Positions 43,627-51,600 of a stretch of 64,000 nt of DNA are shown in pieces (position 1 is the first letter of the stretch; each line of letters opens with the position of its first letter). Made by a program: the position numbers and the translations under genes. The notes below the pieces were generated by a model. It did no database searches, was not told the origin of the DNA, and worked only from the letters and a program-made list of their open reading frames with translations. Source of the DNA: Blastocatellia bacterium UBA7656 (GTDB lineage Bacteria; Acidobacteriota; Blastocatellia; UBA7656); the NCBI GenBank assembly GCA_002483445.1, contig DLHY01000065.1, positions 1 to 64,000 of the forward strand, in the 5' to 3' direction.

Positions 43627-46470
43627 CTAATAGTTGTCATAAGGGTCGCGCCTCGACTTCTTTCCGCGCCTGCGACCGCCTCGCCCGCCGCCAAGCTGCG
43701 AGAACTGATCAGTCCCGAAACTTCCGAGTCCGGCAAGCGTGAAGGTGAACGAAAAGGCGCTCTCGCTTCTAAGCCCCGCCTTGAATGTGTTGTAGTTGAA
43801 TTGCAATCCGCAACAGTCCCATTGATAGCCGACAAAGCTGCGCGTGTTTCTCAATCGCCCGTTCGATATCTCGTCGCCCTGGAAGCGATCCGTGAAATCA
43901 TAACCTATGCGCGCCCCGCCGTAGAACCCGCGCGTCTCGTCTCCATACTGAAACGTCGTCGTAAGCTGATTGCCAGCAAAAGTACCCGGCTCGAACACAT
44001 TCGGCGAAAGATCGATCCTTCGCGACAGGTTATAGCTCGCCGAGACAGTGAATTTCTCCGCCCCCACTCCTCCGCCCACCGTGAGATTGCGCACCGCCTT
44101 GTCTTCCGATCCGATGTCCATCCTGATATCGGCGAACGTAAGCGATAGCGGGCGATAACGGATTTCCACATGAGCCGGAGAAAAACTCCTCGCCCTCCCT
44201 CCGAAGGTGAACCCGGACAGAGTGTTGATCGGATAAAACTGATTGCGACGGCCTTCCGCAAGCGCGCCTCCGAAAGTGCGGTCGAAGAAATATTTCTGCG
44301 CGACTTTGACAGTCAGAAACTCATACGCCTGAACAGGCGAGGTGTCTTCTGCTTCATCCTCATCTTCCTGATCAGATTTGTCTGCCCGCTTCTGCTCTTT
44401 CTGACGGCCCAACTCGGCCTGCTCGCCTGTTTCGAGCTTCTGCTTTTTCGCTTCAATCTGCTCAGGCGTTTCGCTTTTGGCCTCAGCGCCTTCTTTTTTT
44501 CCCTTCCTTTTCTTCTTCTCCTGATCAGGTTTCACAGTGTCGGTTTCATCATCAGACTGATCGCGCTGACGTCGCCTTCGACGACCTATCTCGGAAGCGC
44601 GCCGCGTGATGAAGAAGCGGTTGACCAGCGCATATTCGAATTCATTTGTGTTAGCCACCGCGTCGCGCTCGTCAAAGCGGATGATCCGGTTGAACTGGTC
44701 GCCTATTCCCCGGATCAATCGATATGTGATGTAAGGCTCTATGAGGTGCTTGAACCGTCGAGACCCGTCTTCACGCTGAAAAACTTTTTCGAGCGCGGGC
44801 GGGCGTATATCTACGGCCATCTCGAAGTAGCGACGCGACAGATTGTCAGGCGTGATTGGATTGAACTGGCTGCGATCAAACAGTTGCACATCCGGGTTGA
44901 ATTCCACGCGCGTCGGGTCGAGTCTCGGATCGACGGGCAGCAGGGCGAACTTCTGCGGGTCGAATGAAGGCACGAGCGGATCGCGACTATTAGAATAAAA
45001 AGTCTCGCGCGCCGTGACAGTAGGTGTGATCGCTATGCCTGCAAACGTGGCCAGAGGAACGGTGACTTTCGCCTGAAGGTCGAGCCGCTGAACCGCAGCC
45101 GGAGTTACCAGCACTACATTGTCGTCTACGACTTCTTCGCGCTTCAGTGCGCCGAGGCTTGCATCGAGCGAAAAATAAATCGGAAGCCGTTCGATCACGC
45201 GACGCGGATAGAGGGTCATATCGAGTTGCGGAAGCTGGCGGATTTTTATATCGAAGTTTTCGCCCGTGCGCGGCGGTAGCTCCGGGTTCTGATCTGCGTC
45301 CGGGCGGAAGAGCGTCGTCCGCTCATTGGCCATCAGAAAATGGAAACTGAAATCCCGCGTGTTGTTGTTGACATAGAAAGTAGACTCGCGGCGCGGGTCT
45401 ATGACCTGACTGATGTCGTCGGAAAAGACCTGGCGAAAAGGGAGACTCGTCACAAAAGACACATTGCCCACGGCGAGCCACCCCTTTGGAAGATACTGCA
45501 CGGCGTCGGCGACGAAAGCCGTTCCGCCCTGATCCGTACCCGGCTCGCCGAACAAACGGTCTTTGACCGTAAACATTCCGAGCCGCATATAAGACCGCTC
45601 ATCGGTCTGCGCGCGAAACTCCGCGCCGAATCCCAGCCCTCGCGCCGTGTAGATATCGTTTCGAATAGTTATGTCGGCTGATTGTCCGAGAGTCTGGTAG
45701 TAAGCGGTTTTGAAAGTGCGCCCTTTTTGATTCGAAGTCCCGGTCGTAGGTATTAGAAATCCGCTCTTGCGCTCATTGCTCGTCGCCGGTATCCAGGCAT
45801 AAGGCAGATAAAAAGCGGGCAGTCCCTTGACGCGAAAAGTGGCATTATGAAGTATGAGGCGGTCGTCCTTTTTAAGCTCGGCCCGCTTGACGGTGAAAGT
45901 CCATTTCGGAACAGTGTCTTCGCAGGCGGTCACGCTCGCTTCGTAAAGCTCGTAAGTGTCAGGGCCGGTCTTTTCGACCCTATCGGCGACGAAGTAAATG
46001 TAATCGCCCGTCTGCGTGCGATTTGTAAATCCGGTGGTCTCCCAGAAAGTGCCGCGGCGCGAGTTCCAGTTGATTTCGGCTCTACGGGCGGTGACGCGCT
46101 GATTTTCTCCCTGATCGAATATGACATTGCCTTCGGCGACCATATCGCCCGTGACCTGGTTATAAGTGGCGCGGTCGGCCTGAAGCCGCATATCCTCAAG
46201 CACAGCGTTGACGTAGCCCGTGGCTGAAAGTATGTCGCCGTTTTTCGTTTGATTGTCGGATTCGATCACGACCGCATCGGCGGGGGATGGCTTTGAATCC
46301 TTTGTGTTGGGAAGTCCTCCGTCGTCGTCAGCGCGATCTCTGCGATCTTTCTTTTTTGTTTTTTTCTCTGATTCCTGCGGAAGCTGATCTACGAGCGCGA
46401 AAACGGATTCCGACAGAAGCGCAACGAGGAGCAGGCCGCAGAGCGCCGCAGAGAGCGTCTTTGATAACAC
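43627..46470 (-). CDS. lptD: LptD-like outer-membrane LPS assembly protein
   Basis: A 947-residue LptD/OstA-type protein that inserts lipopolysaccharide into the outer membrane. It has a signal peptide (LSAALCGLLLVALLSESVFA). An N-terminal OstA-like periplasmic domain follows (SDNQTKNGDILSATGYVNAV, RATYNQVTGDMVAEGNVIFD, then VTARRAEINWNSRRGTFW), and a long beta-barrel part with many alternating segments. A charged, low-complexity insert (about 640-715, EQEKKRKGK-type) interrupts the barrel. It is somewhat longer than the roughly 780 residues of E. coli LptD. Its stop is 125 bp before hrcA, in the same direction. Confidence 0.82.
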   Translation of the reverse strand: MLSKTLSAALCGLLLVALLSESVFALVDQLPQESEKKTKKKDRRDRADDDGGLPNTKDSKPSPADAVVIESDNQTKNGDILSATGYVNAVLEDMRLQADRATYNQVTGDMVAEGNVIFDQGENQRVTARRAEINWNSRRGTFWETTGFTNRTQTGDYIYFVADRVEKTGPDTYELYEASVTACEDTVPKWTFTVKRAELKKDDRLILHNATFRVKGLPAFYLPYAWIPATSNERKSGFLIPTTGTSNQKGRTFKTAYYQTLGQSADITIRNDIYTARGLGFGAEFRAQTDERSYMRLGMFTVKDRLFGEPGTDQGGTAFVADAVQYLPKGWLAVGNVSFVTSLPFRQVFSDDISQVIDPRRESTFYVNNNTRDFSFHFLMANERTTLFRPDADQNPELPPRTGENFDIKIRQLPQLDMTLYPRRVIERLPIYFSLDASLGALKREEVVDDNVVLVTPAAVQRLDLQAKVTVPLATFAGIAITPTVTARETFYSNSRDPLVPSFDPQKFALLPVDPRLDPTRVEFNPDVQLFDRSQFNPITPDNLSRRYFEMAVDIRPPALEKVFQREDGSRRFKHLIEPYITYRLIRGIGDQFNRIIRFDERDAVANTNEFEYALVNRFFITRRASEIGRRRRRQRDQSDDETDTVKPDQEKKKRKGKKEGAEAKSETPEQIEAKKQKLETGEQAELGRQKEQKRADKSDQEDEDEAEDTSPVQAYEFLTVKVAQKYFFDRTFGGALAEGRRNQFYPINTLSGFTFGGRARSFSPAHVEIRYRPLSLTFADIRMDIGSEDKAVRNLTVGGGVGAEKFTVSASYNLSRRIDLSPNVFEPGTFAGNQLTTTFQYGDETRGFYGGARIGYDFTDRFQGDEISNGRLRNTRSFVGYQWDCCGLQFNYNTFKAGLRSESAFSFTFTLAGLGSFGTDQFSQLGGGRGGRRRGKKSRRDPYDNY

Positions 46471-46540
46471 TGAATCGATAACCTCCGCCTTGCAGGTAGA
46501 GCAATGCGGATACTAGCACGCGCTTTGAAAGGCGGGCAAC

Positions 46541-46643
46541 TAAGGCAAAAGTAAAAAGGCAAAAGGCAAAAGTTGAAAAACCGTTTCGACTATCCTCAAA
46601 TAGCCTTATACTGCGCGAATTTCTGTTTTTGCCTTTTGCCTTG
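46541..46643. repeat. Inverted pair of heptad arrays (GGCAAAA)
   Basis: The left arm at 46543-46574 has GGCAAAAG units, the right arm at 46625-46641 has TTTTTGCC units, with about 50 bp between. It lies just after the stop of the AAA-receiver gene (46651) on the minus strand and before the lptD-like gene's upstream region. Confidence 0.8.
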
Positions 46644-46650
46644 TCGTCGA

Positions 46651-48075
46651 TCAGGCGGCTGAGACTTTGAAGGCGCGCGAGCGAATGAGATTCAAAACAT
46701 CTGTGCCGAGAAACGGCTTGAACAAAACCGGAAAGTCGCGCTCGCGGCAGACCATCTCTTCTTCAGGCGCAAGATTGCCGCCCGTCATTATTATCACCCG
46801 CGTCTGAGGAACCTGACGCTGGAAATGCAGTCCGAGTTTTACGCCGTCGTCATCTCCCAGCATGTAATCGAGCAGAACGACATCAGGCTGCTGATGATTG
46901 AAAATATCGCGCGCCTGACCGGCAGACTGCGCCGTGAGCAGCGTCCACCCTTCCTGAGAGAGCAGTCGTTCAAGAAAAAGTAGCAGGTCGCGATTATCAT
47001 CGACGATCAGCACAGTCGGCTTTTGAGGCGCAGCCTTCGCGCTCTCGCTCGTGACCATGTGAATGACGAGGCTCTCGCTGTCCTCGCTCATATCGAGCCG
47101 CACTCGCGCGCCCGGCTCTATCTGCCCCGTAGCGACGAGCGTGGCAAGGGGCTGAGTCACGTGTCGATGCAAGGTGCGTTTAAGCTCCCTTGCGCCGTAC
47201 TCTTCGCTCGTTCCTTTTTTGAGCAGAAACTCCTTGCTGTCGGGCGGGACTTCGAGTGTGAAGCATCGAGCGCCAAGCCGCGTGTTGACGTGGTGCTGAA
47301 GTTCATCAAGGTGCTGATCGAGTATGGTCGAGAGAGCTTCCTCATCGAGAGGCTGATAGGTGACGACGGCATCTATGCGATTGACGAATTCGGGAGAGAA
47401 GCGTTTTCTGACGGCTCCGAGCGCGATGTTTTCCAGTTTGTTCACAAGCTCGTCGCGCCTCTTTGTCACTCCGGCCTGAAATCCGAAATCGGGCCTTAGT
47501 TCTTTCATCATCTCACGCGCGCCGAGATTGGAAGTAAAAAAGATCAGGCTCTTTTCGAAATTCACCGTTGTGTTGTCGCCAAGCCTCAGTATCGCCCGGT
47601 CGAGTATGCCAAGCAAAAGACGAGTCATCGTGGGCGCGGCTTTTTCTATCTCATCGAAGAGGACTATCGCCAGATCGCACTCCTTAGTCGTTATCGAGCC
47701 GAGCGCCTGTTGGGTGAGCATGGGCGGCGTTTCGCGGTGGCCCAGATATCCGGGGGGCGAGCCGATGAGTTTTGCCACCTCGTGTTCCATCTGAAATTCG
47801 CCGCAATCGACCTTTAGAATATTCCGGGGACTGCCGTGCAGAACTTCTGCGATAGCCTCGACCGTGCGGGTTTTGCCCGTCCCAGTCGGGCCTAAGAGCA
47901 GAAACACGCCCGCGGGTCGGCCTTCGGGAGCAAGCCCCGCCTGACACATGTGTATGTATGGCACTATGCACTCGGTGGCCGCAGACTGTCCGACTACTTT
48001 CTGCGACAGGAGAGCGACAAGGTCTTTCGAGGATGAGGAAGAAGAGTCCGGCGACGATTCGTTCATTTCGTTCAT
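46651..48075 (-). CDS. ClpB-like AAA+ ATPase fused to a receiver domain
   Basis: A 474-residue protein from the ATG at 48075, with AAGGAGGTG upstream. Residues 20-330 are an AAA+ module of the Clp/ClpB second-ring type: Walker A GPTGTGKTRTVEA, Walker B AIVLFDEIEKA, sensor FFTSNLGAREMM, and the C-terminal small domain with EEYGARELKRTLHRHV. The last 120 residues are a receiver (TVLIVDDNRDLLLFL, phospho-acceptor in DVVLLDYMLGDDDG, Lys in LFKPFLG). The N-terminal domain of ClpB and the first ring are missing. Phosphorylation could control unfolding activity, but that is inference. It precedes the lptD-hrcA-grpE-dnaK-dnaJ block. Confidence 0.85.
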   Translation of the reverse strand: MNEMNESSPDSSSSSSKDLVALLSQKVVGQSAATECIVPYIHMCQAGLAPEGRPAGVFLLLGPTGTGKTRTVEAIAEVLHGSPRNILKVDCGEFQMEHEVAKLIGSPPGYLGHRETPPMLTQQALGSITTKECDLAIVLFDEIEKAAPTMTRLLLGILDRAILRLGDNTTVNFEKSLIFFTSNLGAREMMKELRPDFGFQAGVTKRRDELVNKLENIALGAVRKRFSPEFVNRIDAVVTYQPLDEEALSTILDQHLDELQHHVNTRLGARCFTLEVPPDSKEFLLKKGTSEEYGARELKRTLHRHVTQPLATLVATGQIEPGARVRLDMSEDSESLVIHMVTSESAKAAPQKPTVLIVDDNRDLLLFLERLLSQEGWTLLTAQSAGQARDIFNHQQPDVVLLDYMLGDDDGVKLGLHFQRQVPQTRVIIMTGGNLAPEEEMVCRERDFPVLFKPFLGTDVLNLIRSRAFKVSAA

Positions 48076-48415
48076 TATGTTACGCACCTCCTTGATCATT
48101 ACAACCAGCGCGGCTTATCAGGGGAGCGGGAAGCCGCAAGTTTCAAGGGCCGAAGGAAAACCCGCGCATCGTCATTCGCGTTGGCCCATTATACCAGCAG
48201 GCGGGAGCGATTGCTGGAAAAGTTTTTTTTGCATGAAAATCATGTGCGACATGAATGTCGCGACACTTCTGAAACCCGACGGGGATTCGAGCGTGTATAG
48301 AGGGTGTTTGAAACAACAGAGTTGGTTCGGCGCAAGCGGGTTATGTTATCATTCGGCTTGCTGTCTGAAGCTTCAAAGATCAACCGGCTATCAGGCTGGT
48401 TCCGGGATAATCGCT
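48076..48415. other. Divergent intergenic region
   Basis: About 340 bp between the AAA-receiver gene and gspF. The AT-rich run TTTTTTTTGC near 48225 and TTATGTTATC near 48340 are the only features of note. A weak GG-N10-GC at 48324-48337 was seen and not accepted as a promoter. No gene is seen here. Confidence 0.5.
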
Positions 48416-49648
48416 ATGGCTGAATTCACCTGCCGTCTGGGCGCTCCGACGGGCGAAGTCGTGACGCGACAAATAGAAGCGACCTCTGAGAATGACCTCA
48501 GAGCCAAGCTCGAACGCGAGGGCTATCGCATATTCACCCTCTCGGCGAGCGGTCGCGCCGGGTTGATGAGCGCGCTCAATCGCGATACAGGGCCGCGCAA
48601 AATCAAGCTCGAAGATTTTCTTCTCTTCAATCAGCAACTCTCCGCCCTTCTGCGCGCGGGGCTTCCCATACTTCAGGCCATAGGCATATTGCGCAAGCGC
48701 GTGCCGAGCGAGCAGTTGCGGATCGTACTCGAAGACGTGGAAGAAAAAGTCCGCGCGGGGCTGGCGCTCTCGCAGGCGTTCGCCGCGCAGGGCGACACCT
48801 TCCCGCGAATCTACATAGCGACCATTCTGGCAGGCGAGCGGGCGGGCGCTTTGGATGAAGTGCTGCTTCGATATGTCAGCTATCAGAAGACCGTCACCGA
48901 AGCGCGACGCAAAATCAAAAAATCGCTCACCTATCCTACGGTGTTGATTTCAGCTTCGATGATTCTGGTGATGGTGCTTTCGACTTACGTCATACCGAAA
49001 TTCATGCAGCTTTACGCCGGACAGTCCGAAGCCCTGCCCACGATCACTGTGGCAGTCGTCAGCACCGCCGAATTCATCAGCGCGAATTTGATCTGGCTGC
49101 TGCCTTCTGTGATCGGCCTCGTGATTTTTCTTCTCTTCTGGCGGCGCACTCCGCAGGGAAGATTTCAGATCGATAGCTGGATGTTGAGGACTCCCGTCGC
49201 GGGAGAAACCATAAGGCAGATGACCATAGCTCAATTCACGCGCAGTCTGGCCACTCTGCTTGCGGGCGGAATAACTTTGCCTGAGTCTGTAGAGATAGCG
49301 AGCGAGTCGATCACCAACCGCGCCCTTCGCCGCGCAAGCGAAGGCGTGCTTGCAGGCATACGCGAAGGCCAGCCATTTACGGACAGCCTTGAGAAGTCAG
49401 GATGGGTCAGCGAGCTTGCGCTCGATATGATAGGCGTGGGCGAACGCGCGGGCGCGCTTCGCGAGATGCTCGACGAAGTAGCCAACTTCTATGACGGCGA
49501 GTTGGAAGTGCGACTCAATACCATAACCACGTTCATCGAACCGATAATACTCATCTTCATGGGCGGGCTTGTGATGACCATACTTCTGGCTATGTACCTG
49601 CCGCTCTTCTACATGATCGGCAACCTCGGACAGGGCGGCGCGCAGTGA
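48416..49648 (+). CDS. gspF: Type II secretion / type IV pilus inner-membrane protein GspF/PilC
   Basis: A 410-residue platform protein. It begins MAEFTCRLGAPTGEVV at 48416; longer in-frame starts exist but run through noncoding sequence. Two repeated GspF domains are present, the first around LEDFLLFNQQLSALLRAGLP and FAAQGDTFPRIYIATILAGER, the second around IAQFTRSLATLLAGGITLPE and ELALDMIGVGERAGALREML. Three membrane helices are visible (for example VLISASMILVMVLSTYVI). It should hold the assembly ATPase GspE/PilB at the membrane, and that gene follows. Confidence 0.93.
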   Translation: MAEFTCRLGAPTGEVVTRQIEATSENDLRAKLEREGYRIFTLSASGRAGLMSALNRDTGPRKIKLEDFLLFNQQLSALLRAGLPILQAIGILRKRVPSEQLRIVLEDVEEKVRAGLALSQAFAAQGDTFPRIYIATILAGERAGALDEVLLRYVSYQKTVTEARRKIKKSLTYPTVLISASMILVMVLSTYVIPKFMQLYAGQSEALPTITVAVVSTAEFISANLIWLLPSVIGLVIFLLFWRRTPQGRFQIDSWMLRTPVAGETIRQMTIAQFTRSLATLLAGGITLPESVEIASESITNRALRRASEGVLAGIREGQPFTDSLEKSGWVSELALDMIGVGERAGALREMLDEVANFYDGELEVRLNTITTFIEPIILIFMGGLVMTILLAMYLPLFYMIGNLGQGGAQ

Positions 49649-49755
49649 TGGGAGATGGGGTGAGAAGAATGGGCGAAAGAGAGAATGGGAGAATGGGAGA
49701 CGAAAATTCATTTCTCCCATTCCCCCATTCTCCCACTCCCCCACTCTCCCATCAC
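49649..49755. repeat. Inverted octad arrays between gspF and gspE
   Basis: AATGGGAG units on the left (49675-49700) and CCCATTCT-type units on the right (49711-49752), about 10 bp apart, so the transcript could form a long hairpin. It starts directly at the gspF stop and ends 15 bp before the gspE start. Confidence 0.85.
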
Positions 49756-49769
49756 AACGGGAGATTCTG

Positions 49770-51431
49770 ATGAGCGAAACGAGCGAACAAATAAACAAAC
49801 CGAACGGAAATGCAGACATCGCTCCGCCTGGCGCGGCGAGTCAGGAAGAAGCGGCGGCCAGAGAGCTTGCGCGCCGCTACCGTCTGCCTTTCGTCCGTCT
49901 CAGTCCCGAAGAGCTTGATTACCATCTCGTCCACGATCTGCCTGTAGACCTGATGGTGCGCCATAACTTCGTGCCTCTTCGCCGCGAAGGCGACATATTG
50001 CACGTCGCTATGGCTGACCCAACTGACCTCAACCTGATCGATGAGCTTGAAGCGCAACTTTCGGTCAGGCTCAAGACCGCAGTGGCGACGCGCTCTGCGA
50101 TAGAAGAGGCTCTCAAGCGCGGAGACACGGCGGCGCGAATACTTCAGACCGCGACCGCCGGATTCCGCACCGATGCTATGACGCTCCTGCGCGAAACGGA
50201 ACAGGGCGAAGAAGTACTCGACATCGACCGGCTGGCGGGCGATGAAGAGATGGCTCCCATCATCAAGCTCGTCGACACGGTCGTACTCAACGCGCTTGAA
50301 CGCCGCGCTTCCGACATACACATCGAGACGCGCGATTCGGATGTGATGGTCAAGTACCGAATCGACGGCGCGCTCTATCGCGCCGCAGACCCGATCGATA
50401 TCTCTCATCATCAGGCTATCATTCAGCGCATCAAGGTTATGAGCGAACTCAACATCGCAGATCGCCGCATTCCGCAGGACGGGCGTTTCCGTATGCGGAT
50501 TCGCGGGCGCAAGATCGATTTCCGCGTATCGATCATGCCCACCATCCACGGCGAGAACTGCGTCATCCGTATTCTGGACAAGGAGCAGATCAACGAGTCG
50601 TTCCACGATCTCAATTTGGATGTTGTCGGATTCGCTCCGCAGGATTTGAAAAAGTTTCGCAAGTTCATAGCCGAGCCTTACGGGATGGTGCTCGTAACCG
50701 GGCCGACCGGTTCGGGAAAAACGACGACGCTTTACGGCGCGCTGAACGAAATCAAAAACGAAGAAGACAAAATCATCACCATCGAAGACCCGGTTGAGTA
50801 TCAGCTTCAGGGCATCACTCAGATTCCTGTGAATGAAAAGAAGGGACTGACCTTCGCGCGAGGGCTTCGCAGCATACTTCGGCACGACCCGGACAAGATA
50901 ATGGTCGGCGAAATCCGCGACAACGAAACCGCGCAGATAGCCATTCAGTCGGCGCTCACGGGCCATCTCGTATTCACCACCGTACACGCCAACAACGTAA
51001 TCGATGTCATCGGGCGATTCCTCAACATGGGCGTCGAACCTTACAACTTCGTGTCGAGCCTCAACTGCGTGCTGGCTCAACGCCTGGTGCGTATGCTGTG
51101 CCTGCATTGCAGGCGGGATTATCAGGCTGCGGATCAGGAACTGGCGGAATCGGGCCTCGACCTGGATAAGTATCGCAACGAGATTTTCTACAACGCCGTC
51201 GGATGCGAAGTGTGCAACTTCACAGGCTATCGCGGTCGAACCGCAATACACGAACTGCTGGACGTGACCGATCATATTCGCGAGATCATTCTTGAGCGAA
51301 GGCCCGGATCGGAAGTGCGTCGCGCTGCAAGAAGCGAGGGGCTGACTTCGCTGCGCGAATCGGCTGTGGCGAAAGTGTTCGCAGGCGTGACCACGCTTCA
51401 CGAAATCAATCGCGTCACGTTCGTTGAATAG
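49770..51431 (+). CDS. gspE: Assembly ATPase GspE/PilB
   Basis: A 553-residue cytoplasmic ATPase. The N-terminal GspE domain (about 25-140) is followed by Walker A GPTGSGKTTTLYG, the Asp box FRVSIMPTIHGENCVIRI, Walker B SILRHDPDKIMVGEIRD, and the His box GHLVFTTVHANN. The tetracysteine zinc motif of GspE/PilB is present (LCLHC then GCEVC). It powers pseudopilus or pilus polymerisation with GspF. GGGAG precedes the ATG. The repeat array separates it from gspF. Confidence 0.95.
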   Translation: MSETSEQINKPNGNADIAPPGAASQEEAAARELARRYRLPFVRLSPEELDYHLVHDLPVDLMVRHNFVPLRREGDILHVAMADPTDLNLIDELEAQLSVRLKTAVATRSAIEEALKRGDTAARILQTATAGFRTDAMTLLRETEQGEEVLDIDRLAGDEEMAPIIKLVDTVVLNALERRASDIHIETRDSDVMVKYRIDGALYRAADPIDISHHQAIIQRIKVMSELNIADRRIPQDGRFRMRIRGRKIDFRVSIMPTIHGENCVIRILDKEQINESFHDLNLDVVGFAPQDLKKFRKFIAEPYGMVLVTGPTGSGKTTTLYGALNEIKNEEDKIITIEDPVEYQLQGITQIPVNEKKGLTFARGLRSILRHDPDKIMVGEIRDNETAQIAIQSALTGHLVFTTVHANNVIDVIGRFLNMGVEPYNFVSSLNCVLAQRLVRMLCLHCRRDYQAADQELAESGLDLDKYRNEIFYNAVGCEVCNFTGYRGRTAIHELLDVTDHIREIILERRPGSEVRRAARSEGLTSLRESAVAKVFAGVTTLHEINRVTFVE

Positions 51432-51513
51432 TCCGTTGTCATTAGTCCCTTGTCCTTTGTCATCGCTCAATATGTTGTCTTCCCACTGCAAAGGACGAAG
51501 GACGAATGAGGAC
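51431..51513. repeat. Inverted heptad arrays after gspE
   Basis: Left arm 51431-51465: units such as GTCATTA, GTCCCTT, GTCCTTT, seven bases each. Right arm 51488-51513: AAGGACG and related units in inverse orientation. About 22 bp lie between. It overlaps the last base of the gspE stop codon. Confidence 0.8.
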
Positions 51514-51600
51514 ATTGAAGATTTCTTTTGAAACCGGAGCGTGGTACAGTAGTTTAACCTTTAGTAGTCGCTCCCGAGATCAATATCGAGGACTTGCATT

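Noticed and set aside
48324..48337. GG-N10-GC before gspF as a sigma-54 promoter
   Set aside because: Only the two dinucleotides fit; the -12 part (CAAGC) departs from TTGC.
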